Of a stretch of 64,000 bases of DNA, positions 42,760-50,614 are shown piece after piece. Origin of the DNA: an uncultured Lachnospiraceae bacterium (lineage in GTDB: Bacteria; Bacillota; Clostridia; Lachnospirales; Lachnospiraceae); the NCBI GenBank assembly GCA_910583835.1, contig CAJTYM010000004.1, positions 62,001 to 126,000 on the forward strand. Direction: 5' to 3'. Position numbers and translations under genes: made by a program. How positions within the stretch are numbered: the stretch's first letter is position 1; every line of letters starts with the position of its first letter. The notes under the pieces are model-generated. The model had not been told where the DNA came from and did no database searches. It saw only the letters and a program-made list of their open reading frames with translations.

Positions 42760-43674
42760 ATGAATCCAATTATTAAAGTAGAACATTTTTCAAAAAACTA
42801 CGGCGATTTTAAGGCAGTGGACGATATTTCGTTTACTGTGGACGAAAGCAGTATTTTTGCTTTCCTCGGACCGAACGGTGCAGGAAAAAGCACGACAAGC
42901 AACACATTGTGTACGATTCTTGATAAGTCAGAAGGGTATATCCAAATTAACGGACATGATGTTTCCAAAGAAAAAAGCGCCGTCAGAAAAGACATCGGTA
43001 TCGTGTTTCAGGATTCCACACTGGACGCTAAAATGACCGTGGAGGAAAATTTGAAATATCATTGCAGCTTTTATAAGGTACCGAAAAAAGAGGTGCAGGA
43101 ACGTATTGACTTTGCTCTCGACTTGGTGGAACTCACAGATTGGAAGAAAGCTGTTGTCGGCAGCCTGTCAGGCGGTATGAAGCGGAGAACTGAAATTGCA
43201 AGAGGACTGGTCCATTACCCGAAGATTTTGTTTTTGGACGAGCCGACCACCGGTCTTGACCCACAGACAAGGGCAAATGTATGGGAGTATATCCAGCGTC
43301 TGCAAAAGCAGAAAAACATGACGATTTTTCTTACCACGCACTACATGGACGAGGCGGAAATCTGCTCAAAAATCGTAATTATGGATCATGGGAAAATCGT
43401 TGCAAACGATACGCCGGAGAATTTGAAACACCAATATACCGGTACAGAAGTAGATATTGTCTGCAAGCAGACCGGTTTGCCGGAGGCAGCTCTTATGAAA
43501 AGGGACATTCCCTATGAAAAAGAGGAAAACAGGCTGGTTTTTCACACCAAGAACGCCACTGATGCGTTAGAAATCTTATCGGAATACAAAGAAAGCATTG
43601 TCGATTTTGAGGTAAAAAGCGGAACGCTCAATGAAGTGTTTCTTGCAATCACAGGAAAGGAGATTAGAGAATAA
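42760..43674 (+). CDS. ABC transporter ATP-binding protein (ABC-2/DrrA type)
   Basis: A 304-residue ATPase: Walker A FLGPNGAGKSTTSN, Q-loop VFQDSTLD, signature LSGGMKRRTEIARGL, Walker B ILFLDEPTTGLDP and H-loop LTTHYMDEAE, plus a C-terminal extension as in DrrA/drug and antibiotic exporters. The ATG at 42760 follows GAGAGG at 7 nt. It is translationally coupled to the permease (TAATG overlap). Likely substrate: a drug or natural product, from the MarR context. Confidence 0.95.
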   Translation: MNPIIKVEHFSKNYGDFKAVDDISFTVDESSIFAFLGPNGAGKSTTSNTLCTILDKSEGYIQINGHDVSKEKSAVRKDIGIVFQDSTLDAKMTVEENLKYHCSFYKVPKKEVQERIDFALDLVELTDWKKAVVGSLSGGMKRRTEIARGLVHYPKILFLDEPTTGLDPQTRANVWEYIQRLQKQKNMTIFLTTHYMDEAEICSKIVIMDHGKIVANDTPENLKHQYTGTEVDIVCKQTGLPEAALMKRDIPYEKEENRLVFHTKNATDALEILSEYKESIVDFEVKSGTLNEVFLAITGKEIRE

Positions 43675-44516
43675 TGAATCCAATTACAGCTATCACACAG
43701 AGGAATCTGTTAAATTATGTCAGGAGCAAGGGCAGATTATTGGGGAGCCTGTTTATGTCCATGTTTATGCTGGTGATGTTTTCATTTTTGATGAAATCCT
43801 CTATGGCAAGCCTTGATACGCCTATGAATTACCTGATTGCCGGCGTCATTATTATGAGCGTTTTTCAGACCAGCATCAATAATTCGTCGGATATCCTGTC
43901 GGATATTTCCAGCGGCTATATGAAAGAGGTTATGGTAGCGCCTATTGCCCGTTCTCAGATTTCATTGGGGAATATATTATCTGGTGCAGTAGTTGCAACT
44001 TTGCAGGGCGCTGTCACTATGATTGTCGGTATGGTAATCGGTCTGCGGGTAAATGCTTTGCAGATTCTGCTTATGCTCGCAGTTATGTTTATTGCAGCCG
44101 TAACGTTCAGCGCCATAGGTCTGTTTTTGGCTACGGTTTCCCGTAATTCTCCCTCGTTCCAGACAATCAGTTCCATGATTATGATGCCGCTGACTTTTGT
44201 TTCCGGCGCATATATTCCGACAACAATTATGCCCGGTTTTTTACTGTTTGTTGTGTATCTGAATCCGCTGACTTATACGACTTCTATCTTCCGTTATATT
44301 GCTTTGGGTGCGAACACGATGACCACTGAGGAACTTGTACAGCAGGGCATGGCTTTCTCTATCGGAGGGTTTGTCATTACACCGCTTATGGGATTGGCGA
44401 TTACGGTTCTGATAGGTGCATTCTTCTTTACCATGTGCGTTGTCAAATTCAACAAGGCAGACTTTTCAACCATAAAAATTGCAAAAAATCCACACGGCGG
44501 CGGTGCGCCAAGATAA
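43674..44516 (+). CDS. ABC-2 type transporter permease
   Basis: A 280-residue membrane protein with about six hydrophobic segments (SLFMSMFMLVMFSFLM; YLIAGVIIMSVFQTSI; ILLMLAVMFIAAVTFSAIGLF near the middle) and the ABC-2 motif SSMIMMPLTFVSGAYIPT before the last segments. It is the membrane half of the exporter encoded by the overlapping ATPase gene. Its product ends FNKADFSTIKIAKNPHGGGAPR. Confidence 0.93.
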   Translation: MNPITAITQRNLLNYVRSKGRLLGSLFMSMFMLVMFSFLMKSSMASLDTPMNYLIAGVIIMSVFQTSINNSSDILSDISSGYMKEVMVAPIARSQISLGNILSGAVVATLQGAVTMIVGMVIGLRVNALQILLMLAVMFIAAVTFSAIGLFLATVSRNSPSFQTISSMIMMPLTFVSGAYIPTTIMPGFLLFVVYLNPLTYTTSIFRYIALGANTMTTEELVQQGMAFSIGGFVITPLMGLAITVLIGAFFFTMCVVKFNKADFSTIKIAKNPHGGGAPR

Positions 44517-44537
44517 CAGGAAGAATTTCAGCCCTCT

Positions 44538-44610
44538 TCAGAGATCGGTGACGCTGTTTAAATTGTTTTTCTGAAATAATCTGTCGAATCTGCTGCTTTG
44601 CTGCCGACAT
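44538..44610 (-). pseudogene. Short remnant resembling an IS256-type transposase N-terminus
   Basis: From an ATG at 44610 with AAGGAG upstream the minus strand reads MSAAKQQIRQIISE, then, after a one-base shift, NNLNSVTDL and a stop at 44538. Both parts resemble the opening of IS256-family transposases (…IISENNLNSVxD…). Only about 23 codons remain; the rest is absent. The likeness is from memory and short, so the call is tentative. Confidence 0.4.
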
Positions 44611-44611
44611 G

Positions 44612-44671
44612 AAAAGACTCCTTTTTGATAAGAATTTCCATATCCTAACTCTTACCAAAAAGGAGTCTTTT
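44612..44671 (+). terminator. 16-bp inverted repeat, probable bidirectional terminator
   Basis: AAAAGACTCCTTTTTG (44612-44627) and CAAAAAGGAGTCTTTT (44656-44671) are perfectly complementary, with a 28-nt loop and TTTTATTT on the plus side. It could end both the ABC operon and ftsZ transcription. It also overlaps the ribosome site of the transposase-like remnant, so it might derive from that element. Confidence 0.6.
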
Positions 44672-44749
44672 ATTTCCAAAAACACAAGCTTATTTACATT
44701 ACCAAGACTTTCATTTCCACAATACAATTAACCTATCCTATGTATCCGC

Positions 44750-45970
44750 CTACTTCCTTGTGTTCTTCAAGAACTCCGGAATCTTAATATCCCGCTCCTG
44801 TACGCTGCTCTCCGGTCTCTTAGGCCTCTGTATTCCCATACCGGAAGATGCTGTCCCGAATGACGTACCGGCAGACGGCGCTGTGGTCGTTCCATATGGG
44901 GACGTGGGACGTGCCGTGGTTCCCATCCCCAGAGTGCTGGCCGTTCTGGCTGTAGTCGCTGTGCGGCTCGGCATTGTCTGGGAATACTTCATATTCGGCA
45001 TTACCTTAGGCGCTGCTGCCACATCCTCAAGGCCAGTTGCAATTACCGTGATAATCGCTTCATCTGACATGCTCTCATCATACTTCGCACCAAAGATGAT
45101 ATTCGCCGTGTCTCCTGCCAGATCCTGCACGTAGCTTGCCGCATCATTGGCATCCATCAGGGAGATATCGCCGGAAATATTGATAATGACATGGGAAGCC
45201 CCTGTAATCGTCGTCTCCAGCAACGGACTTGACACTGCCAGCTTGACAGCCTCCGTTGCCTTGTCATCGCCCTTGGCAAGACCGATACCGATATGTGCCA
45301 TTCCCTTATCCTTCATAACTGTCTGCACATCTGCAAAGTCCAGATTTATCAGAGCCGGAACATTGATAAGGTCCGTAATTCCCTGAACCGCCTGCTGCAG
45401 TACCTCATCTGCTTTCTTCAGGGCATCCGGCATCGTGGTACGCCTGTCCACAATCTCTAAAAGCTTGTCATTGGGGATGACAATCAATGTATCCACGCTC
45501 TCCTTCAAACGTTCGATACCGCCCATGGCGTTGACCATGCGCGCTTTGGCTTCAAACTTAAAAGGCTTTGTGACAACGCCAACCGTCAGGATATTCATCT
45601 CTTTGGAAATCCTTGCCACTACCGGTGCGGCTCCGGTTCCGGTTCCGCCGCCCATGCCGCAGGTGACAAACACCATATCAGCGCCCTTGATAGCCGCTGT
45701 CAGCTCGTCAATATTCTCTTCTGCCGCTTTCTCGCCGATTTCCGGCTGAGCGCCTGCTCCCAGCCCCTTGGTAAGCTTCTCGCCAATCTGTATCAGTGTG
45801 GGGGCTTTACATAAGGTAAGCGCCTGTTTATCTGTGTTGACGCCGATAAACTCCACACCCCCGATATTTTCCTCTATCATTCTATTCACCGCATTATTTC
45901 CGGCTCCGCCTACGCCAATCACGATGATTTTTGCACTGGACTCCATGCCAGCTGTCATTATTTCAAGCAA
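44750..45970 (-). CDS. ftsZ: Cell division protein FtsZ
   Basis: The tubulin-like GTPase that forms the division ring. The 406-residue protein starts MLEIMTAG and has IIVIGVGGAGNNAVNRM, the tubulin signature MGGGTGTGAAPV and the T7 loop LINLDFADV. After residue 320 comes a Thr/Ala/Pro-rich linker, then the C-terminal peptide DIKIPEFLKNTRK, which binds partner proteins. The start codon is TTG at 45970, with AGGAGGAAGG upstream; the next ATG is too far from it. A promoter lies at 46110-46138. Confidence 0.97.
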   Translation of the reverse strand: MLEIMTAGMESSAKIIVIGVGGAGNNAVNRMIEENIGGVEFIGVNTDKQALTLCKAPTLIQIGEKLTKGLGAGAQPEIGEKAAEENIDELTAAIKGADMVFVTCGMGGGTGTGAAPVVARISKEMNILTVGVVTKPFKFEAKARMVNAMGGIERLKESVDTLIVIPNDKLLEIVDRRTTMPDALKKADEVLQQAVQGITDLINVPALINLDFADVQTVMKDKGMAHIGIGLAKGDDKATEAVKLAVSSPLLETTITGASHVIINISGDISLMDANDAASYVQDLAGDTANIIFGAKYDESMSDEAIITVIATGLEDVAAAPKVMPNMKYSQTMPSRTATTARTASTLGMGTTARPTSPYGTTTAPSAGTSFGTASSGMGIQRPKRPESSVQERDIKIPEFLKNTRK

Positions 45971-46109
45971 GGTCCTTCCTCCTTCTATTCTATATCCAAA
46001 ATTTCCATTCGTCCAAATCCGTTATAATTCAAAATTCCTCCGTTTCCCGGACAATTATCTAAACACAGTTATCTCTCGGCATAATCACCGACATTTTAAC
46101 TCTTCTACT

Positions 46110-46138
46110 ATAGTATAATTTTTTCGGTAATTAATCAA
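46110..46138 (-). promoter_or_regulatory. Promoter of ftsZ
   Basis: Minus strand: TTGATT (46133-46138), 17-bp spacer, TACTAT (46110-46115), in the 196-bp gap between ftsQ and ftsZ. ftsZ therefore probably has its own transcript besides read-through from the dcw operon, with a leader of about 130 nt. Confidence 0.7.
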
Positions 46139-46166
46139 TAAGAAATTTGAAATTCTTGTGTTTTTT

Positions 46167-46916
46167 TTAATCGCTTTTCTCAAATGTAATGTCTGTGGTA
46201 TTTTCCGACCAGCTCTCTAAATGCAGCGTACCCTTCTGTCCGTCCAGCTTAGGCAGAATCTTAGAAAGCCTGGATATTTTATCATTAAAATCCTCTGCTT
46301 GTCCCAATCTGACTGAAATTTTGCCAAACTTGAGCGTGTATGTCCCCTCCGCGCCATATTTTATGCTCTTTGGCGTCAGCTCATATTTTTTCAGTATCTG
46401 CGTAAGGGACAGCAGATTCTTCAATACGCTGTTTCCTTTGATGGGCAGCTTCTCATTCAATACAATCTGCTCCACATCCATGCCTGTAATCTTTGGCACC
46501 CCAGCTATCTCCTCCGAGGACATCTCAACCACCATGCCCTCTTTGTCAAAATAGGCATTCTGTCCCATGGAATCAATGTAGATACGACCCCTCAGCTCCT
46601 TTTCATGCACGGTAACCTTCAGCGTATGCGGCGGCTCTAACGACACAACCGCCGAATCCACGAAAGCCAAATCCTGCGGCTCCTGAAATTTATATTTAAA
46701 AAATACATACAGGCTGTTCCAGGAATATTCGTCATTCAGAAGCCATTGTTCAATTGTTTCCTCTGGATAAAGCTCGCTCCCTTCTACAACAACCTCCTCC
46801 ACAGTAAATACTTTCACTGCAACGAAAGCCCCCGCCGCCAGGACCAGCAGGAGAAAAAGGAAAACAAGCCCTACCTTCTTCCTCTTTCCCTTCCGTCTTC
46901 TTCTTTCTTTTTCCAT
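46167..46916 (-). CDS. ftsQ: Cell division protein FtsQ/DivIB
   Basis: A 249-residue bitopic membrane protein of the divisome. It has a short lysine/arginine-rich cytoplasmic tail, one membrane segment (VFLFLLLVLAAGAFVAVKVF, about 19-38) and a POTRA domain starting VEEVVVEGSELYPEETIEQWL, then the FtsQ beta domain. It is 3 bp downstream of ftsW. Confidence 0.9.
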   Translation of the reverse strand: MEKERRRRKGKRKKVGLVFLFLLLVLAAGAFVAVKVFTVEEVVVEGSELYPEETIEQWLLNDEYSWNSLYVFFKYKFQEPQDLAFVDSAVVSLEPPHTLKVTVHEKELRGRIYIDSMGQNAYFDKEGMVVEMSSEEIAGVPKITGMDVEQIVLNEKLPIKGNSVLKNLLSLTQILKKYELTPKSIKYGAEGTYTLKFGKISVRLGQAEDFNDKISRLSKILPKLDGQKGTLHLESWSENTTDITFEKSD

Positions 46917-46919
46917 TCT

Positions 46920-48035
46920 TTATTCCTCCAGCCGTATTCCTCTGGACACGCTTAATACCAGACCGATTTCCGCCAGCAGAAATGCCACGGACGTCCCGCC
47001 ATAACTGATAAACGGCAGGGAAATTCCCGTATTCGGTATGGTATTGGTTACCACCGCAATATTTAAAATGACCTGAATGGCAATATGTGCCAGAACCCCG
47101 GTCACAATCAACGCCCCATACAAGTCCTGCGCATTGTTGGCGATAACCATAAAACGCCAAATCAGCACCAGGAACAGCAAAATCACGCACACTGCCCCAA
47201 ACAGCCCCAGTTCCTCGCAAATAATGGAGTAAATCATATCATTCTGCGCCTCAGGCACAAATCCAAGCTTCTGCATACTGGCGCCCATGCCTTTCCCGAA
47301 AAGGCCGCCGGAACCGATAGCATACAGCCCCTGCAGCGTCTGGTAACCTTTCTCATATTTCTCCGGCTCCAGCCAGATTTTCAGACGTTCCGCGCGGTAT
47401 GACTCCAACATGATAAATGCAGCGCCGAAGACAAGCACCACGCCTCCCATCACGATAAACTGCATATATTTGGGGCTCGCCACAAATACCAGGCAGATTG
47501 CGATTCCCAATATAATGATGGCCGTGCTGAGGTTTTCCGATGCCACAATCACTACCATCGGCATCACCAACAGCATAACCTTCACCAATGCCGATAATTT
47601 GCCCATCTGCTTGGGCATACGGCTGATAAGCGTTGCCAGGAAAATGATGATTGCCACCTTCGCCATCTCGGAAGGCTGGAAGCTGAGAGGACCTAGCTTC
47701 AGCCAGCGCTTGGCGCCGTTGAGTTCCTGACCTACAAACAGCACCAGCGTACACAGGCCAAATGCCACCGCATATGCCAGAAACCAAAAATTCCTCCAGA
47801 CACGGTAATCAATCTTCGCAATCATTGCCATCACGGCAATCCCCAGTGCATCTGCAAGTAACTGCTTTTTCAGATAGTAGGCGCTATCCGCAAATTTGAC
47901 CTGTCCGTTGTACGAACTCGTACTGTAAAGCATCACCAGCCCGAAGCAGACCAAAAAACATACAATCAGCAACAGGCTGTAGTCAAAATACCGGATACTT
48001 CTTTGTCTTTGGTCAGTCCTTTGCATTCTGTCCAT
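46920..48035 (-). CDS. ftsW: Septal peptidoglycan polymerase FtsW (SEDS family)
   Basis: A 371-residue protein with about ten membrane segments that polymerises lipid II at the septum with its class B PBP partner. The SEDS signatures are present: NGAKRWLKLGPLSFQPSEMAKV near the middle, QKLGFVPEAQNDMIYSIICEE, and a C-terminal NTGISLPFISYGGTS. It lies between murD and ftsQ, where many clusters also carry murG; none is here. Confidence 0.95.
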   Translation of the reverse strand: MDRMQRTDQRQRSIRYFDYSLLLIVCFLVCFGLVMLYSTSSYNGQVKFADSAYYLKKQLLADALGIAVMAMIAKIDYRVWRNFWFLAYAVAFGLCTLVLFVGQELNGAKRWLKLGPLSFQPSEMAKVAIIIFLATLISRMPKQMGKLSALVKVMLLVMPMVVIVASENLSTAIIILGIAICLVFVASPKYMQFIVMGGVVLVFGAAFIMLESYRAERLKIWLEPEKYEKGYQTLQGLYAIGSGGLFGKGMGASMQKLGFVPEAQNDMIYSIICEELGLFGAVCVILLFLVLIWRFMVIANNAQDLYGALIVTGVLAHIAIQVILNIAVVTNTIPNTGISLPFISYGGTSVAFLLAEIGLVLSVSRGIRLEE

Positions 48036-48056
48036 ACCGGCACCCCTAAATCATCC

Positions 48057-49469
48057 TTATTCTTTTAATGCTTTTACCATTTCCTTGAACATATCTCCCC
48101 GCTGTTCATAATTCTCAAACATCCCCCAGCTTGCGCAGGCCGGCGACAGAAGCACCGCATCCCCGCTTGCTGCATGGCCATAACATGTATCCACTGCCTC
48201 CCTCAGGCTTTCCACAAGAATAATATTTTCCTCGGGATAACCCAGCCTGACTGCAGTTTCCCTTATTTTCTCCCTGGTAGCTCCCAGAAGGACAAATTTC
48301 TTAACTTTTCCGTCAAACGACTCTATCCATTCTTCATATTCCGAATCCTTATCGTAGCCGCCGCCAATCAGCAGCGTCGGCCATTTCATCGCACGGATTG
48401 CCTGGATTGCCGCATCGGGGTTGGTTCCCTTGGAATCATTATAAAAACGCACGCCCCGCTTCGTAACCACATACTCTATCCTGTGCGCAACTGCCGTAAA
48501 ACGTACCAGCGCTTCCCTTATCTTCTCTATGGAAACTCCATACAGAATCGCCATAGCCGCCGCTGCCATCACATTCTCATAATTATGCCGCCCAATCAGC
48601 TGCAGCTGCCCGGTATGGCACACCGATGTCGCTGTCCCATCCCACGCCCAGACAATCTCTTCCCCCTCCAGGTACATGCCCTGCGGCAGTTTCTGCCTGC
48701 TGCTGAAAAACACTGGCTGCGCCTTGATTGTTGCGGCAAACTCACGCAACATGGGATCTTCATAGTTGAGGACGCAAAACTGCCCGCTCCCCTGATTGGC
48801 GGCAATCTGCATTTTTGCCTGCGCATAAGCTTCCATCGTGTGATGGCGGTTCAGGTGGTCCGGCGTGATATTCAAAATAGCGGAAACCTGCGGACAGAAC
48901 GTTTGCACCGTCTCCAGCTGGAAGCTGCTGATTTCCGCCACCGTGACCGACCTCCCATCCGTATTCCCGACAACGCTCGTATAGGGGATACCGATATTTC
49001 CCACGACTTCCACCTTGGAAATCCCTGTATCTTTGGCTGTCTCTGTCCCTGAAGCCGCATGTTTCATGATTTCCCCCAACAAGGCTGTCGTTGTCGTCTT
49101 GCCGTTTGTCCCCGTCACTGCAAGGACTTTCCCACGCTCAAATATGTACGCAAGTTCAATCTCTCCCCAGATTTCCATGCCCTTGCCGCGCATTTGTTCA
49201 ACTTCCGCCAAATCGGTGGGGACGCCAGGGCTCAATACGGCAATATCGCAATCTGCAATCACCGTCTCCGGCAACGCCCCGAGGACGATTTCTGTATCTT
49301 TCAGCATTGGCGATTTCTTCCGGATATCCTCTTGTCGCTGCTTATCATTGCCATCGTAGAGGATTACGGAAAAACCATGGCTTATCAAAAGCTCTGCGGC
49401 TGCAATTCCGCTGAGCCCGGCGCCAAAAACCAAAAATTTTTTCCCTTCCAACTGTAATGCTCTTTCCAT
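48057..49469 (-). CDS. murD: UDP-N-acetylmuramoyl-L-alanine--D-glutamate ligase
   Basis: MurD adds D-Glu to the peptidoglycan precursor. N-terminal Rossmann domain FLVFGAGLSGIAAAELL, the ATP-binding VTGTNGKTTTTALLGE, the central EISSFQLETVQ and the C-terminal RIEYVVTKRGVRFYNDSKGTNPD (split in normal order) are all seen. I place the start at 49469 (470 residues), since AGGAG lies about 10 nt upstream; a longer frame of 17 codons runs into the repeat at 49491-49559. Confidence 0.96.
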   Translation of the reverse strand: MERALQLEGKKFLVFGAGLSGIAAAELLISHGFSVILYDGNDKQRQEDIRKKSPMLKDTEIVLGALPETVIADCDIAVLSPGVPTDLAEVEQMRGKGMEIWGEIELAYIFERGKVLAVTGTNGKTTTTALLGEIMKHAASGTETAKDTGISKVEVVGNIGIPYTSVVGNTDGRSVTVAEISSFQLETVQTFCPQVSAILNITPDHLNRHHTMEAYAQAKMQIAANQGSGQFCVLNYEDPMLREFAATIKAQPVFFSSRQKLPQGMYLEGEEIVWAWDGTATSVCHTGQLQLIGRHNYENVMAAAAMAILYGVSIEKIREALVRFTAVAHRIEYVVTKRGVRFYNDSKGTNPDAAIQAIRAMKWPTLLIGGGYDKDSEYEEWIESFDGKVKKFVLLGATREKIRETAVRLGYPEENIILVESLREAVDTCYGHAASGDAVLLSPACASWGMFENYEQRGDMFKEMVKALKE

Positions 49470-49490
49470 CTCCTTAAATCTCCTGTTCCT

Positions 49491-49559
49491 GCAAACCAGC
49501 CGCCCTATGCCTGACGGCATGTTCCTGCTCCCGCAAACCAGCCGCCCTATGCCTGACGG
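49491..49559. repeat. 42-bp-spaced direct repeat between mraY and murD
   Basis: A 27-bp sequence (GCAAACCAGCCGCCCTATGC and seven further bases) occurs at 49491-49517 and again at 49533-49559, with TGTTCCTG in both flanks. It fills the murD leader and looks like a tandem duplication. Confidence 0.85.
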
Positions 49560-49604
49560 TTACTGTTTCCTGAATATCAATAGCGACAATATTGCCGCCT
49601 ACTC

Positions 49605-50570
49605 CTATAATGCCAGGATTCCTACCAGGCATAAAATAGCCGTGATAATGGAAAATACCGCCACCACCCTGGTCTCAGACCAGCCGCCCAATTCAAAATG
49701 ATGGTGGATGGGCGCCATACGGAAAATTCGCTTGCCGCCGGTCTTCTTGAAATAAGTTACCTGTATCATAACGGACAGAAGCTCTATCCAGTAAATCATT
49801 GCCACAATCAATATAAAAATCGGCATCTGCAGCACATACGCCGTGGCCGCCACAAAACCTCCCAACGCCAGGGAACCGGTATCCCCCATAAACACGCTTG
49901 CAGGGTAGACATTGAACAGCAAAAATCCCAGAAGCGCACCGACAACGGCACAGGTGATGGGTTCAATCCCGCTGTCCGTGCCAATGGCTACCACGGAAAA
50001 GAACGTGGCAATCAGCACCGTAACGCTCGAAGCCAGGCCGTCTAAGCCATCCGTGAAATTGGCTCCGTTGACCGTCCCGAGAATCGCCAGAAACATTACC
50101 GGAATTGCCAGCCAGCCCAGATTCAGGTAATATCCGTCCTCAAACCCTCCGGTAAACGGAATCAGCGCCCGGTCTGCGCCATCGGTATAAAAATACATAT
50201 AAAAACTGAACACCCCGGTAACCAGTATCTGCCCGAGCATCTTCTGCCAGGGCAGCAGGCCGTCTGAGCGGCGCAGCACTACTTTCAGGTAATCATCGAG
50301 AAACCCGATAATCCCGAAACCGACCGTCACAAATAAAATGGGCATAATCCGCGGATAATCCTTCATGTAGATGACGGCAGTGGCAACAATGCCAGCAAGA
50401 ATCATCAGCCCGCCCATTGTCGGCGTGCCCTGCTTCTTCTGATGGGATTCAAGTTCCTCCCTTTCCGTCTGCCCTACTTTCAGTTTTCTTAAAAGCGGAA
50501 TCACTACCGGTCCTAAAACCGCTGTAATTGCAAAAGAAATCAATACCGGAATTATCACTGTCTGCGCCAT
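49605..50570 (-). CDS. mraY: Phospho-N-acetylmuramoyl-pentapeptide transferase
   Basis: MraY transfers phospho-MurNAc-pentapeptide to undecaprenyl phosphate, making lipid I. The 321-residue membrane protein has about ten hydrophobic segments and the motifs KKQGTPTMGGLM, GFLDDYLKV, NFTDGLDGLA and FMGDTGSLALGG, and ends with the APIHHHFELGGWSE loop. It is complete. Confidence 0.97.
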   Translation of the reverse strand: MAQTVIIPVLISFAITAVLGPVVIPLLRKLKVGQTEREELESHQKKQGTPTMGGLMILAGIVATAVIYMKDYPRIMPILFVTVGFGIIGFLDDYLKVVLRRSDGLLPWQKMLGQILVTGVFSFYMYFYTDGADRALIPFTGGFEDGYYLNLGWLAIPVMFLAILGTVNGANFTDGLDGLASSVTVLIATFFSVVAIGTDSGIEPITCAVVGALLGFLLFNVYPASVFMGDTGSLALGGFVAATAYVLQMPIFILIVAMIYWIELLSVMIQVTYFKKTGGKRIFRMAPIHHHFELGGWSETRVVAVFSIITAILCLVGILAL

Positions 50571-50614
50571 TTTCTTTACACCTCTTCATCTCTACGGTGT
50601 CTCACACCGTGCTT

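Noticed and set aside
44449..44727. 92-codon minus-strand frame between the permease and ftsZ genes
   Set aside because: Only its middle, from the internal ATG at 44610, looks protein-like (transposase scrap); the rest is antisense to the permease.
45976..46045. Short TTG-started leader frame with GGAGG before ftsZ
   Set aside because: Fifteen codons without recognisable features; a ribosome-site-like match by chance is more likely.
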